Positions 48,690-59,383 of a stretch of 64,000 bases of DNA are shown here, piece by piece. Positions within the stretch are counted from its first letter, which is position 1. Every line of letters starts with the position of its first letter. Origin of the DNA: Tachypleus tridentatus (taxonomy: Eukaryota > Arthropoda > Merostomata > Xiphosura > Limulidae); the NCBI RefSeq assembly GCF_004210375.1, contig NC_134834.1:14183857-14247856 (forward strand). Reading direction: 5' to 3'. The notes under the pieces were generated by a model that searched no databases, had not been told where the DNA came from, and worked only from the letters and a program-made list of their open reading frames with translations. The position numbers were made by a program, and so were the translations under genes.

Positions 48690-50040
48690 TAACACATTTA
48701 ACTTTCAACTGACAAACTGGAACTGTAAGATAACAGTGTTAACTTTTAAATGAAAAACGGGAACTGTAAGATAACAGTGTTAATTTTAAAGTGACAAACT
48801 GGAACTGTAAGATAACTGACAAACGGGAACTGTAAGATAACAGTGTTAACTTTAAAGTGACAAACTGGAACTGTAAGATAACTGACAAACGGGAACTGTA
48901 AGATAACAGTGTTAACTTTTAAATGAAAAACGGGAGATGTAAGATAACAGGGTTGACTTTAAATTGACAAACGGGAACTGTAAGATAACAGTGTTAACTT
49001 TTAAATGGAAAACGGGAACTGTAAGATAACAGAGTTAATTTTAAAGTGACAAACTGGAACTGTAAGATAACTGACAAACGGGAACTTTAAGATAACAGTG
49101 TTAACTTTAAAGTGACAAACTGGAACTGTAAGATAACTGACAAACGGGAACTGTAAGATAACAGTGTTAACTTTTAAATGAAAATCGGGAACTGTAGAAT
49201 AAAAGAGTTAGCCTTAAACTGACAAACTAGAACTGTAAGATAACAGAGCTAACTTTAAACTGACAAACGGGAACTGTAAGATAACAGTGTTAACTTTTAA
49301 ATGAAAAACGGGAGCTGTAAGATAACAGGGTTGACTTTAAATTGACAAACGGGAACTGTAAGATAACAGTGTTAACTTTTAAATGGAAAACGGGAACTGT
49401 AAGATAACAGAGTTAACTTTAAACTGATAAACTGGAACTGTAAGATAACTGACAAACGAGAACTGTAAGATAACAGTGTTAACTTTTAAATGAAAAACGG
49501 GAACTGTAAGATAACAGTGTTAACTTTGAAGTGACAAACTGGTGCTGTAAGATAACTGACAAACTGGAACTGTAAGATGACAGTGTTAACTTTTAAATGA
49601 AAAACGGGAACTGTAGAATAAAAGAGTTACCCTTAAACTGACAAACGAGAACTGTAAGATAATAGGGTTGACTTTAAATTGACAAACGGGAACTGTAAGA
49701 TAACAGTGTTAACTTTTAAATGAAAAACGGGAGCTGTAAGATAACATAGTTAACTTTAAACTGACAAACTGGAACTGTAAGATAATTGACAAACGGGAAC
49801 TGTAAGATAACAGTGTTAACTTTTAAATGAAAAACGGGAACTGTAGAATAAAAGAGTTAGCCTTAAACTGACAAACTAGAACTGTAAGATAATAGAGCTA
49901 ACTTTAAATTGACAAACGGGATGTGTAAGATAACAGTGTTAACTTTTAAATGAAAAACGGGAACTGTAAGATAACAGGGTTAACTTTAAACCGACAAACG
50001 AGAACTGTAAGATAACACAGTTAACCTTAAACCGACAAAA
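48690..50040. repeat. 41-bp tandem array with shortened variant units
   Basis: The main unit is AACTGTAAGATAACAGTGTT, AACTTTTAAATGAAAAACGG, G. A shortened form of about 25 bp (AACTGTAAGATAACTGACAA then ACGGG) is interspersed many times, e.g. near 48810, 48870, 49060 and 49130. A third form ends TTTAAACTGACAAACTGG. The long-long-short order recurs, so composite units, not single monomers, were amplified. The right end decays around 50030. Confidence 0.92.
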
Positions 50041-51146
50041 AATTAGATTTGGGAACTGGGAAGCGACAGAACATTTTAAAATGGAATTACTTATTTTTCA
50101 AGGTCAGCGTTAAATTCATAACTGGAAACTGTCAGTTTCTGAGGTTAATCTGGAGAAATGGGAACTGTCGGATAATATATACTATTTTAAATTCTTCCTT
50201 TTATAATTCTATCTAATAACTTTAAAATATTACTTGCTAATTTTTTTTCAAAATTCAAAGTTTGTAATATCCTTTTTGAAGTGATAAGCGTGTGGGCTTA
50301 AAACGCTGAAATTCGTGAGTCCAGGAAGGGAGTACAACGTATAACATTGTTAAGAAAAACAGTTAATATGTACCTTACTGAGTCTTAGCTTGCATTTCTT
50401 GAAGCCTCATACAAAACCATCAAGAAAGGTAAATTTCTGCCAGACATTTTGGCCACAAATATGGAAAGTGAAAATCTCCTTAAAGGGTTTTAATATGTCC
50501 ACCAGTGTTTATCATTCTTAAAGAAAGCAATGCGGGGGGAGTTAACCTTTTATTGTTTATTCACAATCATTGCTAATTTGAAGGCTGTGTTATTTGTCAC
50601 TGCCCTTAATTTTGAACTACTGACCAGTTACCGTTCATGCTAACAGTTTAACTGTTACTCCTATAGCGCACCCACACGTGCACGGGATACGCGGGAGGGT
50701 GTATTGCAATACCATACGGATTACAGCGCGGCTTGGTAAATCCGAAATTCTTAACTCAATTACAGGGCCAACCCGCGCCCTAGATCCAGAACTCAGTTAC
50801 TGGGACAACCAGAAGGTGAAATTCTGTCAGAGGTTACTTGTGACAAATACTGAAGACAAATGTTACTCGGAAGTTTAAAAATGTACGTTAGTAACATTTT
50901 ACTCATCAGAAAACATTATTCTGGCGTGATTTTTATAGATAATACACTAGTTCATAGAATTCCTTTGCATAACTCGAAATATTTTAGTTCAGACCCAAAC
51001 ACCAGTCAATTTAAAATAAAATAAACCAAACTGTGCAACAAATATGATATGTTGCTATGAATAATTAGCAAGGGGAAAATAATAATTATTATACATTTAA
51101 ATATTTTGTGATTAAAGTTTGTAAGTCTCCACTAATATCTTCATAC
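50041..51146. other. No firm gene; worn SINE-like piece
   Basis: Around 50280-50350, AAGCGTGTGGGCTTAAAACG and CTGAAATTCGTGAGTCC resemble the family B head and B box. A less AT-rich patch at 50670-50830 carries a 66-codon plus-strand frame with no recognisable motif. The minus-strand side near 51146 is probably intron of the exon at 51147. Confidence 0.35.
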
Positions 51147-51356
51147 CTGTTGTATAGATGACACACGCACATAAGAATTGGCAGCACGTGAGCGACATGG
51201 TTTAACACTTGATGACTGAACGTAAACAACTGTCCGCTCACTGGCGTAACATCACTCGAGCTGGACGTTCGAACGACTGATGATTCGTTTATTTGCCGCA
51301 GTAGGTCGCCTTCGTCTGAAGTGGCCAACCTCCAGTAATTACCGCTCACGATATTA
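51147..51356 (-). CDS. Internal exon of an unrecognised protein-coding gene
   Basis: A minus-strand segment of exactly 210 bp lies between a strong acceptor (TTTTTTTGTATTCTGCTAG) and a good donor (CAACAG|GTATGA). It enters and leaves in the same codon phase, so it could be skipped without a frame change. The 70-residue segment contains SGNYWRLATSDEGDLLRQ, a Ser-rich turn (VRTSSSSDVTPVSGQ) and a likely helix, HQVLNHVAHVLPILMCVCHL. Codon use and base composition are less AT-rich than the surroundings. I do not recognise the family; the C-terminal helix could belong to a HEAT-type helical repeat, but that is only a guess. Neighbouring exons were not found, and the flanks are AT-rich intron-like sequence with later SINE insertions. 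Confidence 0.5.
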
Positions 51357-51749
51357 CTAGCAGAATACAAAAAAACGATTCAGGTGGCGAAATGAGAGGG
51401 CGCACAATACATTGATCTGTGTGACACTAGCCACATCCTGATGAGATAAAAAAAGAATGTCTAATGCCTTGTAAAAGGCATTAATCGTTAAATTGAAGAG
51501 TAAAATAATAATAATAAATGTTTGAAGAAAGTGGAGTGATAATAATAATAAAAAATTGAGAAAAAACCAATAACAATAAAAACTTTGATAAAGGCAAGTA
51601 ACAATAATAATACAGTAGATGTGCCAGTTGACTAGCTTATAGAAAGGAAAACTGCATACCCATCTCTGGCCCAAGGAAGTCTACAACTAAAAGTAAATTC
51701 TAAGACCATAATTGACTTTATTTTGAAGCCTTTGTACTGCACTTTAAAT
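51357..51749. other. Probable intron; ATA-rich simple sequence
   Basis: ATA trinucleotide runs lie near 51506-51520 and 51540-51552. Long minus-strand open frames here are hydrophobic low-complexity products of this composition and are not called. Confidence 0.4.
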
Positions 51750-52031
51750 GCCAGGCCCGGCATGGCCAAGCGTGTTAAGGCGTGCGACTCGTAATCTGAG
51801 GGTTGCGGGTTTGCATCCCGGTCGCGCCAAACATGCTCGCCCTCCCAGCCGTGGGGGCGTTATAATGTGACGGTCAATCCCACTATTCGTTGGTAAAAGA
51901 GTAGCCCAAGAGTTGGCGGTGGATGGTGATGACTAGCTGCCTTCCCTGTAGTCTTACACTGCTAAATTAGGGACGGCTAGCACAGATAGCCCTCGAGTAG
52001 CTTTGTGCGAAATTCCAAAACAAACAAACTT
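51750..52031 (+). mobile_element. SINE family A, best full-length copy
   Basis: This is the reference copy. The head has CCCGGCATGGCCAAGCGTG and a B-box-like GGGTTTGCATCCCGG, then CGCGCCAAACATGCTCGCCC. The body has GGGGGCGTTATAATGTGACG, TCAATCCCACTATTCGTTGG, GTAGCCCAAGAGTTGGCGG and GATGACTAGCTGCCTTCCC. The 3' part has CTAGCACAGATAGCCCTCGA and GTAGCTTTGTGCGAAATTCC, with a CAAAACAAACAAAC tail. The structure (tRNA-like head, body, A/C-rich tail) is that of a tRNA-derived SINE with Pol III internal promoter boxes. Low divergence suggests recent activity. Confidence 0.95.
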
Positions 52032-52109
52032 TAAATGCCTTGCTTTAAAAGTTTTTAGGGTATTTTAAGGAGACTGCACCTCACCGTGTTATATTTCTTG
52101 AAAACGCAG

Positions 52110-52366
52110 AGAAACGCGGATCCCAAGGTTCCATGGACCTCTTCCCGTTTTTTACCACAAATGAACAAAGTCGCTTCCTGCTTTGGGAAAGTGGGTGCGT
52201 TATAAGACTAACGGTCACCTCCCATTATTCGGTTTGACAAGAGTGGCCCAAGAGTTGGCGGTGGGTGGTGTTTATTATCTGCCATTCTTCTGGTATATTA
52301 GGGACAAGTACAACAGATGGTCCTCGAGTAATCTGGACTGAAATTCGACAAATAAAACAACAACAC
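52110..52366 (+). mobile_element. SINE family A, old diverged copy
   Basis: GGGAAAGTGGGTGCGTTATA, then CCCATTATTCGG, GAGTGGCCCAAGAGTTGGCG and GTGGGTGGTG are clear, and the tail (TCCTCGAGTAATC, GAAATTCGACAAATAAAAC) is recognisable. The head is degraded. Confidence 0.75.
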
Positions 52367-52429
52367 GAGCGTTTGTATTTCTGTCGAATATTTCAGTATC
52401 AGGCATAATTATGTTTTATTTTGTCTTGC

Positions 52430-52705
52430 AATGAGGCATGGCTTGATGGTCAGAACGCTCGAATTGCCAGTCTGCGCGTTCGAATCCCCGTCATACCGAA
52501 CATGCTAATCCTTTCATCTGTGAGGGCGTTATAATGTGACGATAAATATCACTATTCGTTGGTAAAAGAATAGCCTGACAGTTGGCGGTGAGTGGTATTG
52601 ACTAACTGCCTTCCCTCTAATCTGTAACTGCTAAATGAAGGGTGACTGGTGCTTACAACCTTCGTGTATCTATGTGCAAGATTCAAACCAAACGAACAAA
52701 TTTTA
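52430..52705 (+). mobile_element. SINE family A, moderately diverged
   Basis: This is the third same-strand copy in about 1 kb. The head is GGCATGGCTTGATGGTCAG with B-box CGTTCGAATCCCC. The body has GAGGGCGTTATAATGTGACG and CACTATTCGTTGGTAAAAG. The tail reads ATCTATGTGCAAGATTC. Confidence 0.85.
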
Positions 52706-53587
52706 ATGTCATTGATGAAGGTTATCTCGAAAAATAAGATAAACTTGGAGGCCAAGGTTGAATTCTCCCTTTCGAAAACCATTCTTTTCTAACACAAGTT
52801 CTTTTATTTTTCTTCCCGTTTTAAATAAATCATGAACCACAATAGTAGTTCATAATAGGGATTGCTCTAATAGAAAAACTCTAATAGAACATTCGGGCAA
52901 AACTCACCCTAAAGTTCAGATAAATTGCTGAAACAACACTCTAAACCTTCCTTTTTAATAGTTACGACCATCAAACATTGATGACAAGCAAAATTATTGA
53001 CTTTACGATTGCAGACATAATAAGAACTTCGCCCATTTTTTCATACTATTATTATTAATGTTATTAGTTAACAATCCTATAGTTAAATCGGCTGGCTGTT
53101 TTGCATCAAAACCTGGACATATATACTATATGAAACACTGCGAATGTTCTTGACATATTTAACTGGTGTAATTCTGTTATGAACGGTTGTCTTTGTACGC
53201 GACTCGTTTTAAACGCGTGTTTACGGGAAACTTCAGGCAAATAGCCACTTGGCTCTGTAAGTTACTTTACAAGGCATAAACCTTTATTTTAAGTGGTATT
53301 TTAATGTTATAGGTGCTTAGTAGTGGTTGTGTTTTACTCGAGACATATATTTATCTGAAGTAACAAAACCAACACACAAGATAATCCCAAACAGAGAATT
53401 TAAAATCTACGAATAAAAGTAAACAAACAAAGCTGGGGATCTACTGCTAACAGTTTGCTCAAACTGAGAATCCCTGTTTTGAATCCACTGTAAAATTACT
53501 ACAAGTCATATCTACTAGAGTGAGGTATCATCTTACGTTTAGTCGTAATTACACATTAGTATTTGTGTTTATTCTCTGTTGCACATT
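52706..53587. other. No gene seen; AT-rich
   Basis: No coding frame or repeat is supported over this stretch. Confidence 0.45.
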
Positions 53588-53662
53588 TGAATGGCCAAGT
53601 GTCTTAAGGCGTTCGACTCGCCAGCCGAGGGGCGCGGGTTCGAATCCCGGTCACACCAAACA
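53588..53662 (+). mobile_element. SINE tRNA-like head only, cut exactly at the retrotransposon junction
   Basis: AATGGCCAAGTGTCTTAAGG gives an A-box-like match and GGGTTCGAATCCC is a perfect B box. The sequence ends at ACACCAAAC and the family A body never starts; the adjoining sequence is the 3' end of the minus-strand LINE. The anticodon arm (TTCGACTCGCCAGCCGAGG) does not fold well, so I do not call a functional tRNA gene. Confidence 0.7.
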
Positions 53663-54071
53663 GTTGACGTAAAATTATTAAAATTCATAAAAGGAAATTA
53701 AGGTAAAAAACAAAGTTTAATTTTTTAATTAAAATAATAAGTATCATTAAAACCAATGTTTACATCTAAGAGAAAAACTACAGTAATACAAGTTATAGAG
53801 GACTTTCTGTAGCAATTGTAATTTTCATAACCCACCAGGATGACTAACAGGTAAGTACAAACACCACTGTCAGTCACCTAAAGTTGGTCTTTCCAGTCCT
53901 GGTTTCGGGTTATTTTACATAATGGCCATTTTCTAATTTCAACTCGAACTAATTGTACTTTAATTCTTAAAAGGGAATCACATTAAAAAAAGTTCTAATT
54001 TGTAAATAGTATTAACATGATTAATGACCTTTAAATAACTAAAAACATTTGTAAGGTGGATAGTGTCACCA

Positions 54072-57000
54072 TCACCAATAACACTGTCTAACATTGCGGA
54101 TAAATCTCGAGACAAAATGTTTAAAATGGTGCTTTCGTTGAGAGTCGTAATGACGGCAATAGAGTAAAACGTGACTTATTGTGACCTGAGTGTCACACAG
54201 ACAACACACTGGTACATCAGTCCCAGATAAAAGGAAACGATGAGTTAAAAAAACTGTGACCAATGTGTAGTCTAGTTAGAACAACTTCCCCCTTCCGAAC
54301 CTTACGGAAGCAAGATGGCCAAAGTCCAATACAGAGTTTTATTTGGAAAAGCTTGTTTTCACGTTGCTGAATACAGGGCCATAGTCCAGGTATGGAACAG
54401 GCACAGCAGTGACAGTGTCAGAGCAGATAGATTTAGCTGCGGTATAGGCGAGCTAGTTCCAGTGAATACCAACATGGCCTGGTATCCAGAAAAACTGGAT
54501 AGAAGTAGATGTTAATATTAAATGGGCCAGTCGGTTTTGAGAACTAACGTGAAGCGATTCCAGGGCCAGTAGAGAACTAAGCGAGTCTGTATAAATAGTG
54601 CAGTTTGAGTACTGCTTAGCTTCTATGTGATCCAGGGTAACAGAAATGGCATACAGTTCAGCAGTAAACACAGAAGCTGCAGAGGGGATTCTGCGCACAA
54701 CCACCGAACCACAACAAACCATGACAAAGTCCACACAGTCACCTGATTTCGAGCCATCTGTATAAATAGGAATGGAAGGATGGTTAGAAAGATGTCTCCA
54801 GCAAATAACAGACAGTATTTCCAATCGGAAGTGTCTGCTTTTCTCAGATGACTTAAAGATAGGTCATATTTGAGGGCTGTAATAAGCCATGGTGGGATGG
54901 GCTGAACAGTGGATACAGCATTGTTATCCAAGGACAGACCCAATTCATCCAACTGCACCTGAATACGAAGGCTAAAAGGAGCAGTGGCAGATCGTCTGTT
55001 CTGAAAAAAGTATGGCCCACCGAGGAAGGAAAACACAACCAAATGGGGGATGTTTTGGTAAGGAGCAAAGTTTCGAAGAAAAGACAGTGGCAAACGGCGG
55101 AGGTTCATGAGACTCTGTGTATAAGCTCAGTTTGGGAAGTGTGGAAAGCCCCGGTGCAGAACCGAGGTCCCTGATGATGAACGGGGTCCATCTTCAGAGC
55201 CATAGACTAGTGATCCATAGCCCAGGTTTGATCGAATAAGAACACGATATATCTTTAGCATAGAACATCGATCCACTCCCCAAGTGGTGGAAGAGAGGAC
55301 ATGGAGGATGTTCAGTGCTCTTGTGCATTTGATCCGTAGCTGCTTGATGTGTGGTATAAAGGTTAACTTATGGTCAAATATAAGCCAAAGAACTTTGTCT
55401 CAGGGACCACAGGTAGCATAACATCACCGATACAAAGTTCAGGATCAGTGTGAATATCAATTGGCGGCAAAAAAGTGCATGCAAATGGTTTTAGAGAGAG
55501 AGAAGTTAAAACCGTTTTCTGTGGTCCACTTCAGTAAATGATTGAGGGTAGTTCCTAGCAGCCGCTCAGTATATCTCATGTTCGACGACTGACACGAGAT
55601 GTGAAAGTCGTCGACATAGATCCCTGTTGAAACAGTGAGAAGGGGTTGTTCAGTGATGACATTAATCTTTATACTGAAAAGTGTGACACTTGAGAAACAG
55701 CCTTGAGGGACTCCAAGTTCCTGTAGGAAAGAACGGGAAAGTGTCGAACCCACACGAACTTGGAATCTCATGTCCATTAATTTATTTTTATAAAAATGAG
55801 CAAATTACCACCTAACCCATATAAATGGAGGTCTCTCAAAATGCCATACCTCCATGTTGTATCATAAGCCTTTTCAATGCCAAAGAATATTGATACAAGA
55901 TGTTGTCGTTTGAGAAAGGCTTCTCTGATTGACGTTTCAAATCGAATCAGGTGGTCCGTGTTGTAGCACTATCGTCGGAATCCGCACTGGGTGGGCGAGA
56001 GGAGGTTGTTTGATTCGAGGAACCAAACAAGACTAGCATTGACCATTCTCTCTCGGGTCTTACAGAGACAACACGTCAAAGCAATTGGACGGTAGTTTGA
56101 AGGAATCTTGGGATCATTCCCAGGCTTAGAGAAAGGTAGGATAATAACCTGTCGCCAGGCATCAGGAAAAACATTCTCCTACCAAAACAATCTAAAGAAT
56201 AGCAAGATAAGCAGGAGATAGATGGCGCAGCATTAAGTTGTGTACATCATCAGGTCTGACCAATGTACTGCCAAACCGATGGACGGCCAGTTTGAGTTCC
56301 ACCAGTGTAAAGGGATGATTATAGTCATAGAGACAATCAGCACAAAAGGAAAAAGGTGATTGTTCTGCTCGAGTTTTGATGACTAAGAAGGTGGTGGATG
56401 AAGCAGAAGTGCTAGACACCTGGCAAAAGCTTTCACCTAGTGTATCGGCGATTCTTCGGGCATCAGCTACTTCCTGGCCATCAGAGAGCAAGATAGACAG
56501 GGGTCAGAATTATACTGCCCACTGACCCTTCGAATCTTGTCCCATATGACTTTAGAACTGGTAGTAGAAGATATGCTGGTTCTGAACTTAATCTAAGAGT
56601 CCTTCTGGCTTTGTTGTCAAACCCACCAAGGATTTCTCGGGCCTGCTGGAAAGTGATATGGCTCGAGAGTGTGGGATACCTACGAAAAATATCCCAGTCC
56701 CGTTTTTGAGCATTCCATGCCATGTGGCAGGCAGGATTCTACCATGGACGAGGATATCATGGAAATCGTGTCAAGGTTTTGGGAATACATTGAGCAGCTG
56801 CCTGTATAATGCAGTCAGTTACTGCTCCACACAATCGTCTGTTGATGGCTAACAGATGATGGCAGGATCAAGTTCTGTGAGAGCAGTGAAAGAGGGTCAG
56901 TTTGCTTTATCCAGCTTTCACCGGGGCACGCGGGTCGGATAGCATCGGTCACCGCCAGCCACTCTCAAAATTATAGGAAAATGATAATTGTTTTGTGGAT

Positions 57001-57603
57001 TATTGTCAACCCTCCATTAAAGTGGGTAAATAATGTAGGGGAGCAAATTGAGAGATCAATAGCAGTAAAGGACTGACTAGATGCATGAAAATAAGTAGAA
57101 GAACCAGTATTGAAAAGAGAAAGGTTGTGATCAGAGAGCATACACTCTACAGAGCAATTGCTCCTATCAATATCAGCACTTCCCCAGAGGGGATGATGTC
57201 CATTAAAGTCCCCCAGGATGAAAAAGGGAGACGGCAACTGTTCAATGAGAGCATCAAGGTCTGATTGATCATATGTCTCTCTAGGCGACAGGTAGAGAGA
57301 ACAAACAGTGATGGTATGACCCAAGGGGACACGGATGGCTTCGGCCTCCAAGTGTGTGTTGAATGGCAAAGACAGGGTGGGCACATGCTGATCAACCAAC
57401 ATTGCCAACCCTCCATGCACTCATCCATCACATAGCCTGTCATTTCTGTACAAAGAACACTGCCGAAAGGTGACTGTATCAGCAGGTTTTAGAAATGTTT
57501 CCTGTAAAGAAAGACATACAGGATGGTAGGAAGCAATCAATGTTTTGATATCATCCAAATTACAACGCAAACCTTGACAGTTCCACTGTATGAAGGTGGC
57601 CAT
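54072..57603 (-). pseudogene. LINE ORF2: endonuclease, reverse transcriptase, RNase H, zinc finger; broken
   Basis: The start is ATG at 57603 (MATFIQWNCQGLRCNLDDI), typical of the endonuclease N-terminus. After a frame change, the endonuclease core continues with SPFFILGDFNGHHPLWGS (56971-57420; the LGDFN-H catalytic block). The linker reads DIFRRYPTLSSHITFQQA. RT follows, with ELGVPQG and, further on, IYVDDFHISCQS (55457-55777; catalytic aspartates in YVDD). RNase H is at 54453-54824, with IPIYTDGSKSGD, FTAELYAI, IYTDSLSSL and WIPGHVGI. A terminal finger, CCLCDTQVTISHVLLYC, is at 54072-54263. At least six frame breaks separate these blocks. ORF1 lies just upstream on the same strand, the two overlapping or nearly so near 57600. 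Confidence 0.88.
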
Positions 57604-57619
57604 TTTTGTTTATGCGTAA

Positions 57620-58805
57620 GCGAATTAGGTGGACAGCCCTTCTGTTTACGACTACGTTTTTTCTTTATTGGCTTTATTCGAGGGAGGTCTGCCGACCTCC
57701 ATGGTTCCTGCTCTCTGTCGACTGGGCAGGTCTTTGTTGTTGGAAGAGGATTCCAGCGACTGAGAACGTGAACAAATGATCGTTTTGTATCTTGGGGTGG
57801 GGGGAAGAAGATGTACCGGATGAAATGCCCATACCTGGAACGAAAGGAAGTGGACCTTGGGGTTTGTTGGAATGTATGTTAGGGACAGAGATGGGTGTTG
57901 ACGTTAATTTATCAACTGTTTTAACCATGGAGGTCAAAAGACTTTTCATTTGGTTTAAGAACAATTATTTAAGAGGCACAGAGAGATCTGTCTGCACTCC
58001 CACTGTAGTTGTGGAACGAAGTGCAGCAGCATACGTCCGAGATGAAGTGGTGGACAGCAACTTTCGAGCCTCAGGATAAGTAATGTTATGAATCGTCTTC
58101 AAACACTGCACCTCTTTTTCTTCCAACCATTTAGGGCAAGAACGAAAGTAGGATTGGTGAGAGTTATTGCAATTGATGCAATGAGGGTCTGTTTCTTACT
58201 TGTAGGCATCATGACCCTTGCCACTGCAACGAGCATACGTCGAGGAACCACGACATGACGTCTTTGAGTGACCGAATCGCTGGCACTGGAAACATCTGAG
58301 AGAGTTTGCTGCAATTAAAATAACCTGTCTTGATGGTGGAAGGTAGACGCAGTGATGTAAATGTTAAAATGAGGACATTGATCAGCATCATAATTCTATC
58401 TTTGCGAGTGGAGTTACGCCTCACTGCAGAAACTCCTTGGGTGGAGAAACCAGCGAGAATCTCTGACTCGGGAATGTTTTTTCAAATTCCTCTCAACAAT
58501 AACTCCTCGTGACGAATTCAAAGAAGCATGAGGTGTAACCTCAATAGGTATATCCTCAATCGCCTTTGAATGCAAGAGGAGTTCACTGTGTTGAGATGTG
58601 GATGTTTTCACCAATATGTCATCAGAGCGACGTTTTTTGACTAACTTTAGGGAGACAATTGCCCTAAAGGTTTGTCTGAAAGAGGATGTAATATAAGAAA
58701 ATGAGGTACGTGTGTTACAAACGTTGAATATTGCTGCTCAGAATCTTCAAGACGTGTTCGTTTATTTATGGACTGTTTTTTCACTATTTTATTTGGAGGA
58801 TCCAT
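57620..58805 (-). pseudogene. LINE ORF1: gag-like protein with zinc knuckles; broken
   Basis: The probable start is ATG at 58805 (MDPPNKIVKKQSINKRTRLE). It is followed by a conserved block (PHASLNSSRGVIVERNLK, then IMMLINVLILTFTSLRLPST) and a Cys/His region in which CFQCQRFGHSKTSC is a good CCHC knuckle. The next is damaged (CSGKGHDAYK, stop where Cys is expected), and the third reads CINCNNSHQSYFRSC. The Pro/Ser-rich C-terminal part (57674-57964) and a basic end (KKKRSRKQKG) follow. This layout is standard for ORF1 of Jockey-superfamily elements, whose product binds the element RNA. Frameshifts near 58320, 58200 and 57670 break it. Confidence 0.82.
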
Positions 58806-59231
58806 AATAAAAAGAATTTTTCGGTGCCCACTGACCCAACCCACCATGGAGCCCTACGAGGAGATGTACTACAATGCCAAACAAGGACACTGCAGCCACG
58901 CCAAGGTTTCGTGAGCACTATACCAGAACATCAGCATCAGATACAATGTCTACAACACCTGGTGAGAACATCCAACACTAGTGCTTTGTTGACCCTAGCC
59001 CAAGTGGACCAGCCGATTGACTCTAGGTCGCCCGTCTACAGAATTCAAGACCATAGTGGTGTGTTGTGTTAGGGTTGGACCCCTCAATCACCAGGATCCT
59101 CTCCTCTTTTTTACGAGTCATCACGCACGGCAAACGCGTGGGTGGATGTTTAGATCACAGAAGAGGTAAACTGAAAGGACAGGACCTTCCCTGGGAGGTT
59201 CCCTCACCACGTACAGGAATTCACACCAAGG
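58806..59231 (-). other. 5' untranslated region of the LINE
   Basis: This sequence lies between the ORF1 start and the flanking SINE and is less AT-rich than the surroundings. In non-LTR elements this region normally carries an internal promoter; I see no identifiable initiator. A 113-codon plus-strand frame here is a shadow. Confidence 0.5.
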
Positions 59232-59280
59232 GGTTTATTTTTTAATTTCGTGCAAAGCTAAACGAGGGATGTTTAACTCC

Positions 59281-59345
<65 letters not shown>

Positions 59346-59351
59346 ACTGTA

Positions 59352-59383
<32 letters not shown>

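Larger units (their letters stand above)
53663..59231 (-). mobile_element. Non-LTR retrotransposon (Jockey/I-type), nearly full-length, inactive
   Basis: This is a 5.6-kb minus-strand element. It has a 5' untranslated region (about 59231-58806), ORF1 with gag-like zinc knuckles (58805 down to about 57620), ORF2 with APE-type endonuclease, RT, RNase H and a C-terminal CCHC finger (57603-54072), and an AT-rich 3' region (54071-53663). RNase H together with a Jockey-like ORF1 points to the I/Jockey group; the exact clade needs a tree. Both ORFs carry several frameshifts and stops, so this copy is dead, but its domains are easily read, so it is not ancient. The 5' end abuts a family A SINE and the 3' end abuts a SINE head. 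Confidence 0.88.

Noticed and set aside
50678..50878. 66-codon plus-strand frame in a less AT-rich patch
   Set aside because: No motif, no clear splice sites, and its length is expected by chance at that composition.
51357..51674. 105-codon hydrophobic minus-strand frame resembling membrane protein
   Set aside because: It is produced by ATA-rich simple sequence in a probable intron and is interrupted by the acceptor of the 51147-51356 exon.
51659..51679. A 21-nt minus-strand microexon (acceptor TTTTAGTTGTAG, donor GG|GTATGC) upstream of the 51147 exon
   Set aside because: Splice-like signals this short are common by chance, and phase compatibility cannot be tested without transcripts.
53588..53662. 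Possible functional tRNA gene
   Set aside because: A and B boxes are good, but the anticodon and acceptor stems do not pair, and the sequence matches the head of the local SINE family.
58731..59072. 113-codon plus-strand frame
   Set aside because: It lies antisense to the 5' region and ORF1 start of the minus-strand LINE and is best explained as a shadow.
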